Assembly: GCA_016801845.1 (NCBI GenBank)
Contig: CM028931.1
Coordinates: forward strand, 14,641,555-14,705,554
Length of the DNA stretch: 64,000 bases
Reading direction: 5' to 3'
DNA from: Polydactylus sextarius
Lineage: Eukaryota; Chordata; Actinopteri; Polynemidae
Part shown: positions 25,201-34,976 of the stretch, piece after piece
How positions within the stretch are numbered: position 1 is the first letter of the stretch
Layout: each line of letters begins with the position of its first letter
Notes under the pieces: generated by a model
Told to the model about the DNA's origin: nothing
What the model saw: the letters and a program-made list of their open reading frames with translations, nothing else
Databases searched by the model: none
Position numbers and translations under genes: made by a program

Positions 25201-27572
25201 ACATATTAACTGAGTTAGCGAGTTAGCTAATGTTTGCTACAAATCTACATCAACCGCATTAACTACCTAGCCCCTAGCAATTTCGATTAAACTTATAAAG
25301 TGTCAAAAATAACTTCTAAAATCTAAAATGCCTGTTTTAACCTCTTGAACCCCAACCCCCGGTACTGGGGGCAGAGTGGATCACATCCGATTTCATGGCA
25401 TTCCGCATCAACATCGGCATGTTTAGTATCCTCAGAGACGTCAGGATCTCAGCTAAAAGCTCATATAAACCATTTCTACAGTCAACAAACAATTAAAAGA
25501 GCAAGTAAAGAAAGAAACGACCCCCTTTCGACACGGCAACAAACAACGTCTCCTCTGAGAGCGGAGGTCTCGTAGATTCGAAAACAACAAGTTTCATCAA
25601 GATTTATGAAAAACTGACTGAACCAGCAGCGATAGACTGATTTATAGGTACGGAAGTATTCAACCTGCTCCATATTACAATGAGAATAATTAGCAGCTGT
25701 TTACATTTACATAATGTTTTATGTGTCGTATGTGTTAACTATCATGAGCAACCACAAACTGTTTGTATATGTACCTATACAAATTTTATTCCTGGGTCAT
25801 CTTCGTACAACGTGCCTTTGCTTTATGTTGACTTCAGATGCCTCAGTGTTGTTAAACTAACACTATTACTAATTAAGTTGACAACCTCAATCCAAGACAC
25901 ACCTAAAACAAAAATATGTCACGGCCGTGTAACTCACAGTGCATCTCAGGTTAGTAAAACAAAGTCAAAACAGCTGGTGACTAATTGACTGAGCCGTTTT
26001 CCAATTGTTTGTTTAATTTGATTTGACGCAGTGGCCTCCTTCCAAACTTTATGGAATAAGAGACTCCGTGAGCAATCGATTATATGAGCTATTTCTGTAA
26101 TTTTGCGAAGGTTTTTTGGGATTATGTCATTGCAAAACAACCGACGGCTCGTTGACATGTGTATCCGTCAGCCCCGGCAGGCATTTAAGGTATGCAGGAA
26201 TTACTGTAAGACACACACACACACAAAAAAAAAATGAATGGTACCATGACAATGAGAAAGGAAAATTAAAGCTTAAATACAAAAAAAAAAGAGATTCTCA
26301 CGCCGCTCCAGGGTCAAAATACGAGCTATTTTTAACACGGTAGGTAGATTGTAATTAATTCCCTTTTTGCAATTCAACTTTGCTGCTTCGAAATCACTGT
26401 TTATTGTGTTCGGTTGCAGGTCAGTGGCAGCAGTGTTGCTCGCACCTCATGAAGATGGAAACGCCCAACCCGAGGAAATCCATCACGACGAAGCAGCGAT
26501 CGCTATACCATGAAATAGGTAGCGTGACACGAAACGCGAGCGCACCTTAATCTCGCGCTGTTGCCTTTCCCCTGCAATGTCAAATAAATCAGGATGTGGT
26601 AGATGAAGTTCAGCTGCAGTTCCTAAGTTTGTTTATGTAAAAAAGAAAAACCAAAAAGGTTCACGCAACAATAAAACTGTAGGTGTGTTCGGGCGCAGCA
26701 GGTGTCGCCGTATCGACATACCTCTCCTGCTTCCTTGATCCTTGTTACATCAGCCCAAGCTTGTTGCGGTTAGAACAAACTTCCGTGTTGAAATGTTTTG
26801 AGCTTTTCACTTTTGTTGGACCGTTGCAGTGACTGGTGACAGAGAAGGGGAAGAGTGTAAGGCCTGAACTGGAGTCAGATTTGGGAGGGATGGAGGGTTG
26901 GGGCTGCTGGGATAATGACTAGAAATAGATATTTATGTTTTTAGCTTCATTTCTCCACTGTGAGCACCAGCTATTTGCTAATTGTGCTAATTTTGTGTTT
27001 CTGAAGAGGTGTTGGGATTCGGGATTTGAACCAGCGAACAGCTCCAGCTGGGTATTTTAATGTTGATTTTTTTTTTTTTTAAATTTGTACAGTTTAAAAT
27101 GACTCCATTCTTTAATGATGGAGAGAGGAGAAAAGACACGCCGGAAAGTTCGACTCGGTCGGGATTCGAACCGGCGAACGGCTGCACAGCATAAATATGG
27201 TGCACCATAACCATTCACCTATTGGGTATGTGGATTTGTAAGTTGTGCACTTTAAAATGCCTCCACTTTTTAATGATAGAGACAGGAAACGGGGGGAGGC
27301 GAGCCAGGGAAAGACGGGAAGGAAAACCCGACTCGGCCGGGATTCGAACCGGCGAACAGCATAAATACGCCGACGTGATGCACCGTAAACATTTGGCTGC
27401 ACGGGCGCTGTGGGTGTTTTGGGAATTTTAATGTGGGTTTGTAAGTCGTGCGGTTAAAAAATGACTCCATTTTTTTAAGGATAGAGACAGGAAACAGGGA
27501 AAGAGTGATGGGGAAAAAACATGCAAGAAGATTCGACTCGGTCGGGATTCGAACCCCGTGAACAGCTGCAGA

Positions 27573-27627
<55 letters not shown>

Positions 27628-29337
27628 AATTAAATTTCAAATGACTCCATTAGAGCAATGGGTGTGAACAAAAAAAACAAGAAGTTGTAAGCTGGAAAAT
27701 CCCAGTAATGAAGTGAAAGAATCTTAGTACCAAATAGTATTGGCATGATTCACTGTTAAATATCAACAGTCGATTGTGTAACACTTCACCACAGACCGAG
27801 TTTCATGAGTATCAGCTAAAAGAAAACACCTGCAGGCTGCTTCAGATACAAAACGTCAATACGACGATTTGTATGGTCGTATAAAGTGATGCAAACTAAG
27901 ACGTACAGCGGCGCATCGTCGGCGTATCGTCGCCTTCTGACGTTAATAACGAGATAAGCGCACGATAAAACCATTTCTGCGCCGGTTTTAAATGCGCGTT
28001 TAAAGCCAGACGAACGGGTTCCGAGCAAATCACTGCATCTGAAATGAGCTAAATGAAGCCTCCCAACAATGGGAACAAAAATCGAAATAAATAAATAAAA
28101 AGGGACGAGGCGCCAGACGGTGTTGACGTTAGCGAGCCGTGCCTCTTCGCCAAGGAGAAGGAAGAGAAAGGGAATGACGACGAAGTTAAGGAAATAAGTC
28201 GAGCGTGTTTCTTCAAATTCCCCGTCGCCGGTGTTCCGCTTGAAAAAAAATTCCACAGTTGGTATTTGAAATATTTTGATCCTCAGTTTTGATCAGTGGC
28301 GGCTGCTGGTCTTTCAGAGAAAGGGAAGCTAATTGTCGGCTTCACAGAAACGGTATCGGGGAAATGTTGAAATTGCGTAATTGTGCATTTTATTGTGTAG
28401 TTTTGTGTTCGTAGTCAATGAAATGATTAAAATGAACACAATCGTGCACATTTGACCATTTAATTATCGACATTTTAGGCGAGGCTGAGCTAACGTAAAG
28501 TCAATCACCTTTTCTCTCTGACTCTTTCTAATTAAAGTGACACCCTCCGGTCCCAGAGAGGGTCTGGTGGTTCCTGATTTATCCGGCGAGATCCAGACTT
28601 TACTCTCCTCCTACTACGACGAAAGGTAGGTCTCATCTGCGTAAGGTCAGTGTCTTTACACCGGTCGTATCGGGTCTCGTTACACTTTTTAAAATTTCTT
28701 TTTTTATTATTCTCCATTCAGCTACAGTCCCCATTAAAACTACAGTCACGTTAAAAAAGGGAATTTTTTTTTTTAATTATTTCTTTATTATTTATTAAAG
28801 TATTATTTATTCTATTTTTATTTCTTTTTATTATCCTCCTTTTTTAGATTCATTTTAATTTTGTTTTTTTTATTATTTGTATTATTCATGTAGTGTTTAT
28901 TTATTATTTATCTTATTTTTTTTTAATCTATTTTTTATTATTCGCTTTTTTAAGAAAAACAGAATAATTTTAGATTAAATTTTTTATTATTTTTACCATT
29001 TCTTTATTATTTATCTAATTTTATTTTTATTCTCCGTTTAAGAAAAAGAGAATGATTTTATTTTATTTTTATTTTTTTTGTTATTCATGCATTATTTACT
29101 TTATTTTTTTATTTATTGTATTATTATTTTTTTAAGAAGAAAGAGAATAGTTTTCTTTAATTTTTTTTCTATTTTTTTTTTCAAAATAAAAGATCTTTTA
29201 TTATTTTCATTATGTGGTATTTATTTATTATTAATTTAATTTTTATTTATTTTTATTATTCTTTTAAATAAGGAAAAGACAATCTTTATTATTATTATTT
29301 TTCATTTATTTATTTTTTATTATTTATTAATTTTATT

Positions 29338-29369
<32 letters not shown>

Positions 29370-32300
29370 GGAGACTCTGACCCGACGACAGAACATGAAA
29401 ACATTTTTATATTTCATGTTCCGCAAACAAACATACAAACAAAGCGCAAAACAACAACAACAACAACAACAAAAAACTAACACTTTTCACTTTTCAACAT
29501 CTCGTCCATTTTGTTGTGACAGTTGCACAATGTGTGTTATTGTCAGCAGAAGCAAATGAGACGCGCCACCGACTCCGAGGCATGAAAATAAACGCTCCGG
29601 TGCCGAGCGGAAGGACGTCGCTGGAATTTTACCGCCCACCCGTCGAAGAAAGGAAATAAATAAATAAATTGTTGCGCAAAAAAAGTTCCTCCTCCTCCTC
29701 CAACCCGCCCTCTCTCCTCTCCAATAAGCACAATAAAACCCAATCACGCCTCAACAAAATGCAGCAGATTGCGTTCGAGATAAACTGTCAGAAATATCCA
29801 GATCATGGGAGTTTCAAATTACCTGCTGTGTCATTTTCTTTGTTTTCTACATTAGTAGCTATATTAAGTGTTAATTGCGATGCAATTATAGCGGAATGAG
29901 TGTGGGATGTTGTATCGCCACGGTGATTCAGCCTTTAGTAACATGTAATTACATATTAGGGAAGATTTTCTCGTCGGTTCAGTTTCGCGTTTAAAAAAAA
30001 AGGAAAAAAAAAGTTTCACCGAGGTCAAAGAAAACGCAGTTTATCTCCTGACATCTAAGATAAAGCAAGATCGATGACTAAACCCGTGATTTAAAACTAG
30101 TCCTTGTATACAATGACATGTTGTCAAAGTAACAAGTTTAAGCTGAGGTAACGTACCGGCGGTGTCATGCGCTAAAGATTTTTTTTGTTCTGTAGGATGA
30201 TGGTTTGTGTGCAGAGCGAAGTCGCGGCTTTGCCAAACGATGGAAAACAGGTTGTTCTGGAGACTTTTGATAGTTGATATATGTGAAGTAACAAACGGAG
30301 TCGGACTTTTACAATGCTGTCTTTCTTTGGCGTTCAATGCGTCGCCTGTTTTCAGGGGTGAGGAATTTTTTTCTTTTTTTTTCCATTACTGTAACAGGTC
30401 AAACATTTCTACATATACATATATATATATATAAATCACTATACTGTCAGTGGAAGCAGGTTGGACACCTTGGTTTGGCCTTTTGTATGTGTTGATAACA
30501 GGAAAACAGTATCTCTGAATAATATCTGAATCCAGGGTCTATTTCACCACCAATATGACTCAAACATCCCCTCGAGATATTTTACGTTGGTTGAAGTAAT
30601 ATTGAGTTTGACCGTCTTTTGTTTTCACAACCAAATAGTTAACAATGAAAGTAAATGGGGCAGCCAGCCAAACGTATCTAAACTGTCATTTTTTAACCAC
30701 TAATAAAGCTCAAAATATCACTTCACTTCAACAGTAGCATGAATAGGGTCCCTACACATAAACTGAAGTACTGATAACTTAGTAAGTGAACTGAGAGTTT
30801 ATTAAAAAGACTGTTTTTACACGTTTTGTTTAGGTGATAAACAACATAACGCATGATGACGATGGGAAAATGATGAATCTGCTGAACTGGAACAACATGA
30901 AGGGTGTTATCTGTACTTCTTTGTTCTATTTTGAGCTTTATTATTGGTTAAAAAAATACAATTTAGATATGTTTGGCTGGCTGCCCCATCTACTTTCATT
31001 GTTAACTATTTGGTTGTGAAAACAAAAGAAGTTCATGTTACTCTGGACCGTCACTTTAACATCAGCTAGAAAACAAACTGATAGTCACTGTATTAATGCT
31101 TCCTCTCTTCCTGGTTCTTAGTGATCTCTTATTCATTGGAAATATTTCTTGGACCTTCCAAAATAAAAGTAATGTTTTTCACAGGGTTAGACACAAACAG
31201 TCAATCCAGACAGGCCAGATCAGATTTTTCACTGGGCTTTTTATTTACTTATTTATTTTTTTAAGAGAGATTATCTGAGGATTATCTGCGTAACGACGTC
31301 TCAGTCTGGTGTATTATGACGATGCTCAAACAAAACCTATAATCTTCTGTAATTGACGCTGTCAGTCAGGGTCTGGTATGTCCGTTTACTCGGCTACCGT
31401 GACATATGTGTGCGTGAGACAAAAAGCTGCTCTTCAGTCAAGTAAAACGAGAAGCATTTTATAATTTGCAGGTTTGAAAGAAGAAGCTCTTCACTGCCAC
31501 TGTTGCAAACGGGAACGCTACAGTAACGTTAGCAACTCCTCGTGCTGGAGCCGGCATTTTCCAACCTTAGCTCCAACGTCGTCGCTACGGTGAACACGAC
31601 GGCTACGCTAAGTGTAACCTCTAACACTTCTCACTACACTGTCTGTTTATTTTTTTTTCTCCTTCTTCTCTTACCCCTCGTCCCTTGAAACAAAGTGTTG
31701 AGGTGAAAACGTTCCTCTGCTTTACCGTTGCGCGTCGTCAGAAGTCGTCGCCAGTCGCTACGTTAAAAGGCGACGCCGCGGGTCTCCGTGACGACCGAAC
31801 GACGACAAACGAACAAACAAAGATGGCGTCTACAGACTCGTTTGTGTGAATCGAGACAAGATGTTCGTTTACACTAATCTAGAGTTTATCGTTAATAAAG
31901 AGTCCTGGTATCAGATGAATGGAAAACGTTAGCAAAGCGACGACTAGCGATCGCTAAGCTAACGTAAACGAATGTTATTGATTAGAGGTTAGTTAGCGAT
32001 AAGTTAGCTTAATAAGGTAAGTGTATCGATTAGTTTATTAATCAAATCGCTAACTCTTTTTGACAACCGCGTCCTTGTCCTGGTGCATGCTGGGAAATCG
32101 CTCTACCCTCCTTCTTGGTTTGGAGGGTGGTGTGACCCCATTTCTCTTTTATTAGTTTTGTATTGTTTAGATTCATGTCCAGAAATAGTCGCTAGCAGTA
32201 GATTATTATTATTATCATTATTATTCTCATTTCTATTCTTCAATAATTAATATATATTAACGTGATTTCATGACAAGAAGCTGTGATGTGTTGTTAAATG

Positions 32301-33208
32301 GTGTGTGTGCGCGTTTGCAATTTCATTTCACAAAACTCATTATACACCGAAAATAGAAATACCAGAACAGATACGAATCAAAGTGTGTGTAATGCTATTT
32401 AGGAATTCCATTGTTTTTTTTTTTTTAAATAACCTTGCTTTACAGTTTCCTCCTGTTTTTTTTTTTTTTTTTTTTATTCCTCCACAGTTATTGATGACCC
32501 TGCCACCGGAGGAGTGAGGAACTACGGTTACCGGGCCTGGTCGAGGAAAACCACGGGCGGACATGATAAATGGCGCTAATTCGAAATTCGCAAGAGGAAC
32601 GCGGGCGCGCGCGTCCAAACTCCCCTGTAACGTCAAAGTTATTTTTCATTTCCTCTACCTCTAAACACCGCGAACCGTTACGGTCGGTCGGGTTTAACCA
32701 AAACCCGACGACGCTGGAAGGGAAAATAAATCAGTGTGAGTCCGAAACCAAAACTCAAAACCGCACCACTGTCTTGTGAAAATGTACATTTAAAGAGAGA
32801 ATAATATTGTTATATTAATATTAATAATAATAATAATGGTTCTGTATGTGCCTTGAATTCAACGTGTGTGATTAAAAATGAATTAAACACAAATTTAAGA
32901 GTTTAATGTCATGTTAATGATGTAGTGACACATGTAGTGTATTTATAGATGGGATGAATCACACGTTGTACCAGACGTGCTGTTTTACGACTTTAACCAC
33001 GGAAACGAGAGAAACCGCTCAGCCTGCTTCTCTCGGTTGAGTCAGAAGTCAAATATTCCCTGAAGATGTTTCTTTTTTTTTTCCGCTTTACTTCAGATTG
33101 ACAGCACCTCCACCGCCTCCAGGTGTGGTCACCAGCGGGTTCATTCCTGCTATGATGTCGGACATGGACCGTGTTGAAACCACGCCTCCAGGAAATGACT
33201 CAAATTAA
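12551..33208 (+). CDS. rtkn: rtkn, rhotekin (complete, 13 coding exons)
   Basis: Rhotekin binds GTP-loaded Rho through its N-terminal HR1 motif and acts as a Rho effector and scaffold, linked to septins and cytokinesis-related structures. Coding exons: 12551-12568, 14974-15173, 15392-15438, 15540-15593, 15689-15806, 15897-16136, 16233-16327, 17460-17566, 17667-17795, 18993-19155, 26420-26518, 28538-28625, 33097-33208. They total 1,470 bp, a 489-residue protein with every phase consistent. Segments such as REGASKLLAACSQREQALEA, DLRIPLMWKDSEYFKNKG, VDRTLTDICFED and YNLLAHTTLRLE are closer to rhotekin than to rhotekin-2. The start MNDDAQ splices straight into the HR1 exon; rhotekin genes use alternative first exons, so other starts upstream are possible. 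Human rhotekin is about 560 residues; the C-terminal proline-rich tail here is shorter and different. Confidence 0.93.
12569..14973. repeat. rtkn intron 1: (TG)n and diverged TAGCATGCTAA repeats
   Basis: A (TG)n microsatellite lies at 13171-13209. From about 13360 to 14820 several diverged units recur, each with TTAGCATGCTAATTTGCTAA, a segment like ATAACATAAATGTCAATGTTA, the block GTCATCCTCTGGGGA and GTTGTTGAAATATTTCAG. The same family fills 16380-17430. No coding potential. Confidence 0.75.
14974..15173 (+). CDS. rtkn: rtkn exon 2, HR1 (Rho-binding) domain
   Basis: Residues 7-73: DKELLRQIEREVRMREGASK, then KLLAACSQREQALEA, SLLTCNARILALLSQLQ and QILQRAGR. This is the antiparallel coiled-coil HR1 repeat that contacts Rho-GTP. 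The acceptor follows a pyrimidine-rich tract ending TTCTTGGACAG, and the donor is CAG|GTCAGA. Confidence 0.93.
15540..17566 (+). CDS. rtkn: rtkn exons 4-8, anillin-homology domain
   Basis: Residues from about 89 to 293 match the anillin-homology region of rhotekins: DLRIPLMWKDSEYF, VFCLLQCGTEIYDTDLLMVD, GPEFELRVELYSACV, YNLLAHTTLRLEHVQEGFKT, SPFWLPLFGNMCCRL and VAQPVCMIQP. Exon 6 (15897-16136) carries a Gly/Ser-rich linker where family members vary most. Intron 7 is expanded by repeats; the others in this block are short. Confidence 0.92.
16328..17459. repeat. rtkn intron 7: diverged repeat units and an exon-8-like scrap
   Basis: Most of the intron (about 16380-17430) is the same diverged repeat as in intron 1 (TTAGCATGCTAATTTGCTAA, GTCATCCTCTGGGGACCATG, TGGTGGCGCCAAA). 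At 16369-16384 the sequence CCAGAGGAGAGTCCGTTC nearly matches the start of true exon 8 (CCAGAGGACAGTCCGTTC at 17456-17473), then diverges. Confidence 0.7.
17667..19155 (+). CDS. rtkn: rtkn exons 9-10, PH domain
   Basis: Exon 9 (17667-17795, residues 294-336) gives the first PH strands (NCWEDVYGVLRGRSLLCYQS) and exon 10 (18993-19155, residues 337-390) the rest, including the C-terminal helix with the invariant Trp (AEDAQRWIEALWQHIYNM). PH domains bind phosphoinositides or protein partners at membranes. The 1.2-kb intron between them holds a GA run, A-runs and a repeat copy. Confidence 0.92.
17796..18992. other. rtkn intron 9
   Basis: It contains a GA run at about 17948-17970, A-runs near 18033-18056 and 18512-18532, a short TA run near 18460, and a repeat segment at 18240-18450 that recurs at 20640-20805. 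No coding feature is seen. Confidence 0.6.
18240..18450 (+). repeat. repeat pair member 1
   Basis: The segment includes TCAGGTGATTAGCTTAGC, CATAAAGAATGGAAAC, TCCTGGATGCCGATCAT, GAGGTTGCCAGGCAACCAGC and GGAAATCA. A direct copy lies at 20640-20805 in the next intron. The class is unknown; GTTGCCAGGCAAC is a short palindrome in both. Confidence 0.65.
19740..20590. repeat. complex tandem repeat in rtkn intron 10
   Basis: At least eight diverged units share CTATGCAATGCTAACTCACA, AGAGATCTTGCAAGCCAAGC and AACTATCTTGTGTGCACAAG. The motif near ATGCTAACTCA occurs at about 19750, 19882, 19965, 20034, 20126, 20218, 20348 and 20475, and an inverted partial unit (GAGTTAGCATCGTG) sits at about 20525. The array contains repeated ATCTTGTG-TG-CACAAGAT near-palindromes. 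Confidence 0.8.
20640..20805 (+). repeat. repeat pair member 2
   Basis: This is a direct copy of 18240-18450, sharing TCAGGTGACTAGCTTA, CATAAAGAATGGAAAC, TTCCTGGATGCC and GAGGTTGCCAGGCAACCAGC. It directly follows the tandem array at 19740-20590. Confidence 0.65.
21408..21838. mobile_element. hAT-type MITE with 8-bp TSD
   Basis: The 431-bp element begins TCAGAGGTGTC and ends GACGCCTCC (inverted: GGAGGCGTC). The perfect 8-bp duplication GGATGTAA flanks it (21400-21407, 21839-21846). Its inside has the ATTCATTACTCAAGTAGTAG and CTACTTAAGTAATAG motifs of a family common in fish genomes. No transposase frame. Confidence 0.8.
21847..23620. other. rtkn intron 10 interior, no feature recognised
   Basis: Unremarkable intron sequence. 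A TATA-like GGTATAAATACGC lies at about 22150 next to a CpG-containing stretch. T- and A-runs occur near 22320-22340 and 22851-22866. No exon or element is supported. Confidence 0.4.
23620..24170. mobile_element. TTAA-family foldback element, copy A
   Basis: A long imperfect palindrome. The left arm (from about 23640) reads AACCAAATAGTTAACAATGA, AAGTAAATGGGGCAGACAGC and TAAAGCTCAAATATCACTTC; the right arm (to about 24120) reads its complement with TGAAGTGATATTTTGAGC, GCTGGCTGCCCCATTTAC and ATTTGGTTGTGAAAAC. The centre (about 23880-23960) repeats CAGCAGATTCATCATTTT and its complement. Other copies: 30530, 39915, 41590, 43310, 45685, 46555. Confidence 0.75.
24170..24990 (-). pseudogene. degenerate Tc1-like transposase fragment
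   Basis: On the - strand, 24376-24550 reads RCFWTDESNFELFVCSRR and then RHLVRQRP, typical of the Tc1/mariner catalytic core (the WTDES Asp is one DDE residue). After a frameshift, CLNPTVKHSASSVRVWG matches the PTVKHGGG-VMVWG block. Downstream frames contain stops, and the N-terminal part (to about 24990) is only weakly recognisable. It cannot make a working enzyme. It lies in rtkn intron 10, antisense to the gene. Confidence 0.7.
24991..26419. other. rtkn intron 10, distal part
   Basis: Positions 25340-25520 match the interior of the hAT element at about 4110-4275 (GGGGGCAGAGTGGATCACA, ACATCGGCATGTTTAG, CAATTAAAAGAGCAAGTAAA), so a second related fragment sits here. A short (CA)n lies at 26211-26224. 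Nothing else is recognised before the exon 11 acceptor. Confidence 0.5.
26420..33208 (+). CDS. rtkn: rtkn exons 11-13, post-PH tail
   Basis: Exon 11 (26420-26518) encodes SQWQQCCSHLMKMETPNPRK and RSLYHEI, matching the conserved segment after the rhotekin PH domain. Exon 12 (28538-28625) encodes VTPSGPREGLVVPDLSGEIQ and LLSSYYDE; exon 13 (33097-33208) encodes RLTAPPPPPGVVTSGFIPAM and ends PPGNDSN-stop at 33206-33208. The last two exons are called from phase, splice sites and the proline-rich character of rhotekin tails, and are less certain than exon 11. These exons are separated by 2.0 and 4.5 kb of repeat-rich intron. Confidence 0.75.
27000..27574 (-). repeat. tandem tRNA-like (B-box) cassettes in rtkn intron 11
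   Basis: Four diverged units carry, on the - strand, a GGTTCGAATCC sequence identical to a tRNA T-arm/B-box. They sit near 27021 (degenerate, GGTTCAAATCC), 27161, 27339 and 27544, spaced about 140, 178 and 205 bp. The unit at 27150-27215 also has TGGTTATGGTGCACC upstream, roughly where an A-box/D-arm would be. Units share flanks such as ATAGAGACAGGAAAC and AAAATGACTCCAT. They look like tRNA-derived SINE heads or a tRNA-like minisatellite, not intact tRNA genes: no full cloverleaf is seen. Confidence 0.7.
27575..27624. repeat. (TA)n microsatellite
   Basis: About 25 uninterrupted TA units directly follow the last tRNA-like cassette. Confidence 0.95.
27625..28537. other. rtkn intron 11, distal part, no feature recognised
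   Basis: No element, exon or RNA gene is supported. A 146-codon - strand frame (27816-28256) has no recognisable domain and no splice support. The exon 12 acceptor (CTAATTAAAG) is at 28537. Confidence 0.4.
28740..29370. repeat. AT-rich low-complexity tract in rtkn intron 12
   Basis: About 600 bp composed of TTTATTATTTATT-type runs interrupted by short AAGAAAAAGAGAAT segments at about 28955, 29040, 29137 and 29270 (a weak period near 85-130 bp), ending in a (TA)n at 29340-29360. Confidence 0.85.
29371..30529. other. rtkn intron 12, no feature recognised
   Basis: It contains (CAA)n at 29451-29474, a short hairpin GAACATGAAA...TTTCATGTTC at 29391-29422, and a TA run at 30415-30435. No gene is supported. 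Confidence 0.4.
30530..31060. mobile_element. TTAA-family foldback element, copy B
   Basis: The left side has CCAGGGTCTATTTCACCAC (about 30533), the right side GGACCGTCACTTTAA (to about 31053). Between them are the AACCAAATAGTTAACAATGA and AAGTAAATGGGGCAGCCAGC arm and its complement (GGCTGGCTGCCCCATCTAC, AACTATTTGGTTGTGAAAAC). The left terminus is less clear than in copy C. Confidence 0.7.
31675..32115 (+). repeat. 450-bp repeat family, copy 1
   Basis: It starts near CGTCCCTTGAAACAAAG, contains CAAACAAAGATGGCGTCTAC, GAGTCCTGGTATCAGATGAA and GGAAAACGTTAGCAAAGCGA, and ends with GTCCTGGTGCATGCTGGGAA. Two more copies lie in aqp3 introns: 58690-59120 (same strand) and 62455-62860 (opposite). No coding potential. 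Confidence 0.75.
32116..33096. other. rtkn intron 12, distal part, no feature recognised
   Basis: T-runs near 32410 and 32456-32475 precede a false acceptor at 32486. No domain is visible. The true acceptor used here for exon 13 is the CTTCAG ending at 33096. Confidence 0.4.
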
Positions 33209-33544
33209 ACAGAAATTATATATTTATAAGGGTGGAGTGGTACCTTAATCTGCATTATCATCTTACTCATGTCCGATTATAAACTCTATAATCGCATAGT
33301 GCTGTATGCGTTTTGTAGTACTTCAAAGTAAATCCAACATCTGACTATTTATGTTAATGCAAGGAAATATATAGAGTCTCAACATACAAGTACTGTACCA
33401 TGTTTACATGAAGATCTGATACCTGATAATAATGATGTGACACCAACACGAACATCAGGGGGGGAAAAAAATCTTCTCATACGACAAAAAACAAAAAAGA
33501 GGTATCGTGGAGGGAATGAAATATAAAAATGCTCTGAAATTTGT

Positions 33545-33651
33545 GAAAAGTTAGGGACCGTTAACAAAGAAGTTTCCCAAAAAATAAATAAATAAATAAA
33601 TAAAAAAAATCATGGAGCTGAAAATTTCAAAATTTGTGTAAAATAAGGGAC

Positions 33652-33688
<37 letters not shown>

Positions 33689-34320
33689 ACCCCCAAAAAT
33701 AAAAATAAAATAAAATCATGAAGCTGGAAACTTCAAAATTTCTAAAATAATAATAATGATAATAATAATTTTTAAAAAATTAGAAAATTAGGGACCGTTA
33801 ACAAAAAAATTCCCAAAAATACAAAAATAAATCAAATTATGGAGCTGGAAAATTTTAAATTTTTTGGAAAAATTATTTACTGTTAACAACAAGCCCACCC
33901 CCTCCAAAAAATAGATAAATAAAATAAAATAAAATTTCAGATTTTCAAAATTTGTGTCAAATTAGGGACCGTTAACAAAAAAGTTTCCCCCGAAAAATAA
34001 AAATAATAAAATCATGAAGCTGGAAACTTTAAAACTTGTAAAAAAAAAAAAAAATAAAAATAAAATAATAAATAAAAAATTAGGGACCGTTAACAAAAAA
34101 GCTCCCCAAAAAAAAAAAAAAAAAAATAAATTAAATTATGGAGCTGGAAAATTGGAAAATTTTAAAAATTTGGAAAAAAAACAAAACAAATAAAATCATG
34201 AAGCTGAAAACTTTGAAACTGGAAACTTGAAAATGTGTGAAAAATTAGGGACCGGAAAACAAAAAAGTTCCCAGAAAATAGAGAAATAAAATAAAACCAT
34301 GGAGCTGGGAACTTGTTCTT
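33545..34320. repeat. A-rich tandem repeat downstream of rtkn
   Basis: About seven diverged units of roughly 80-165 bp share TTAGGGACCGTTAACAAAAA, an AAATAAATAAAA run and ATCATGGAGCTGGAAA. The anchor motif occurs near 33551, 33646, 33788, 33870, 33964, 34081 and 34246. It lies in the probable rtkn 3' UTR or just beyond. Its AATAAA hexamers make the true poly(A) site hard to place. Confidence 0.8.
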
Positions 34321-34653
34321 CGAGGATTAAATGAAATTGCATCAGAAATTCAATACGTCTCATTTTTTATTTATTTTGCTTTAAACCATTAACAGTTTAA
34401 AGCCGTATTCATTCATACCGAATACATTTTTAGGATTTCAAAAGACAATAGATATCGCGGGACCTTTGTTGTGTTCTTCACCAATATACGCAATGATCTT
34501 ATAGTAACGGGCGTGTGCTGTTTTTATTTCCATCTCGTCGCGTTGTTGACGAATTCCGTGCATCATACCTGGCAGATGACAATGCTAATTTAGAACAATG
34601 ATACTATAATAGCACGTCGACTCATGTCATCTTGAAATAATGCAGGTATGACA

Positions 34654-34659
34654 AATAAA
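34654..34659 (+). terminator. candidate rtkn poly(A) signal
   Basis: An AATAAA hexamer is followed within 25 bases by TGACGTATTTTTTTTTGTTG, a GU/U-rich element. It would give a 3' UTR of about 1.4 kb. Earlier AATAAA sites inside the A-rich array are alternatives. Confidence 0.35.
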
Positions 34660-34976
34660 GCCGAGCCTGGTGACGTATTTTTTTTTTGTTGTTGTTGTTT
34701 TTGTGGAGGAAATAAAAATGTCTTTTCTTTTTCTTTTTGTTTTTTTTTTTTTTCAATTTGCGTGGGAAACTATGAATGATATTTAACGCTAGACAATTCC
34801 CCTGCGGGAAATAGTGAGAGTGACAGTCTGTAGCAGTCGCTATTGCAGGACTGTACTGTACTGTACTGTGTGTGCATGTATGTGCATGTGTTTCTATGAT
34901 CCTATGATTGTGTGTGTGTTGAAGTGTGTCAAGGTAGATTATTTCTCACCACTTGGCTATCTGATCTCCGAAAAGT

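Noticed and set aside
27000..27574. Genuine tRNA genes
   Set aside because: Only T-arm-like and weak D-arm-like parts are present; no complete acceptor stem or anticodon arm can be drawn.
27816..28256. 146-codon - strand frame in rtkn intron 11
   Set aside because: No family resemblance and no supporting splice sites; a chance open frame.
32486..32516. Short exon-like segment LLMTLPPEE-stop after a T-rich acceptor
   Set aside because: Exon 12 ends two bases into a codon; in that phase this segment hits a stop after two residues, while 33097 continues in frame to a clean end.
12551..33208. Assignment as rtkn2
   Set aside because: The HR1 and anillin-homology segments (LLAACSQREQALEA, WKDSEYFKNKG, VDRTLTDI) are the rhotekin type; rhotekin-2 differs at these places.
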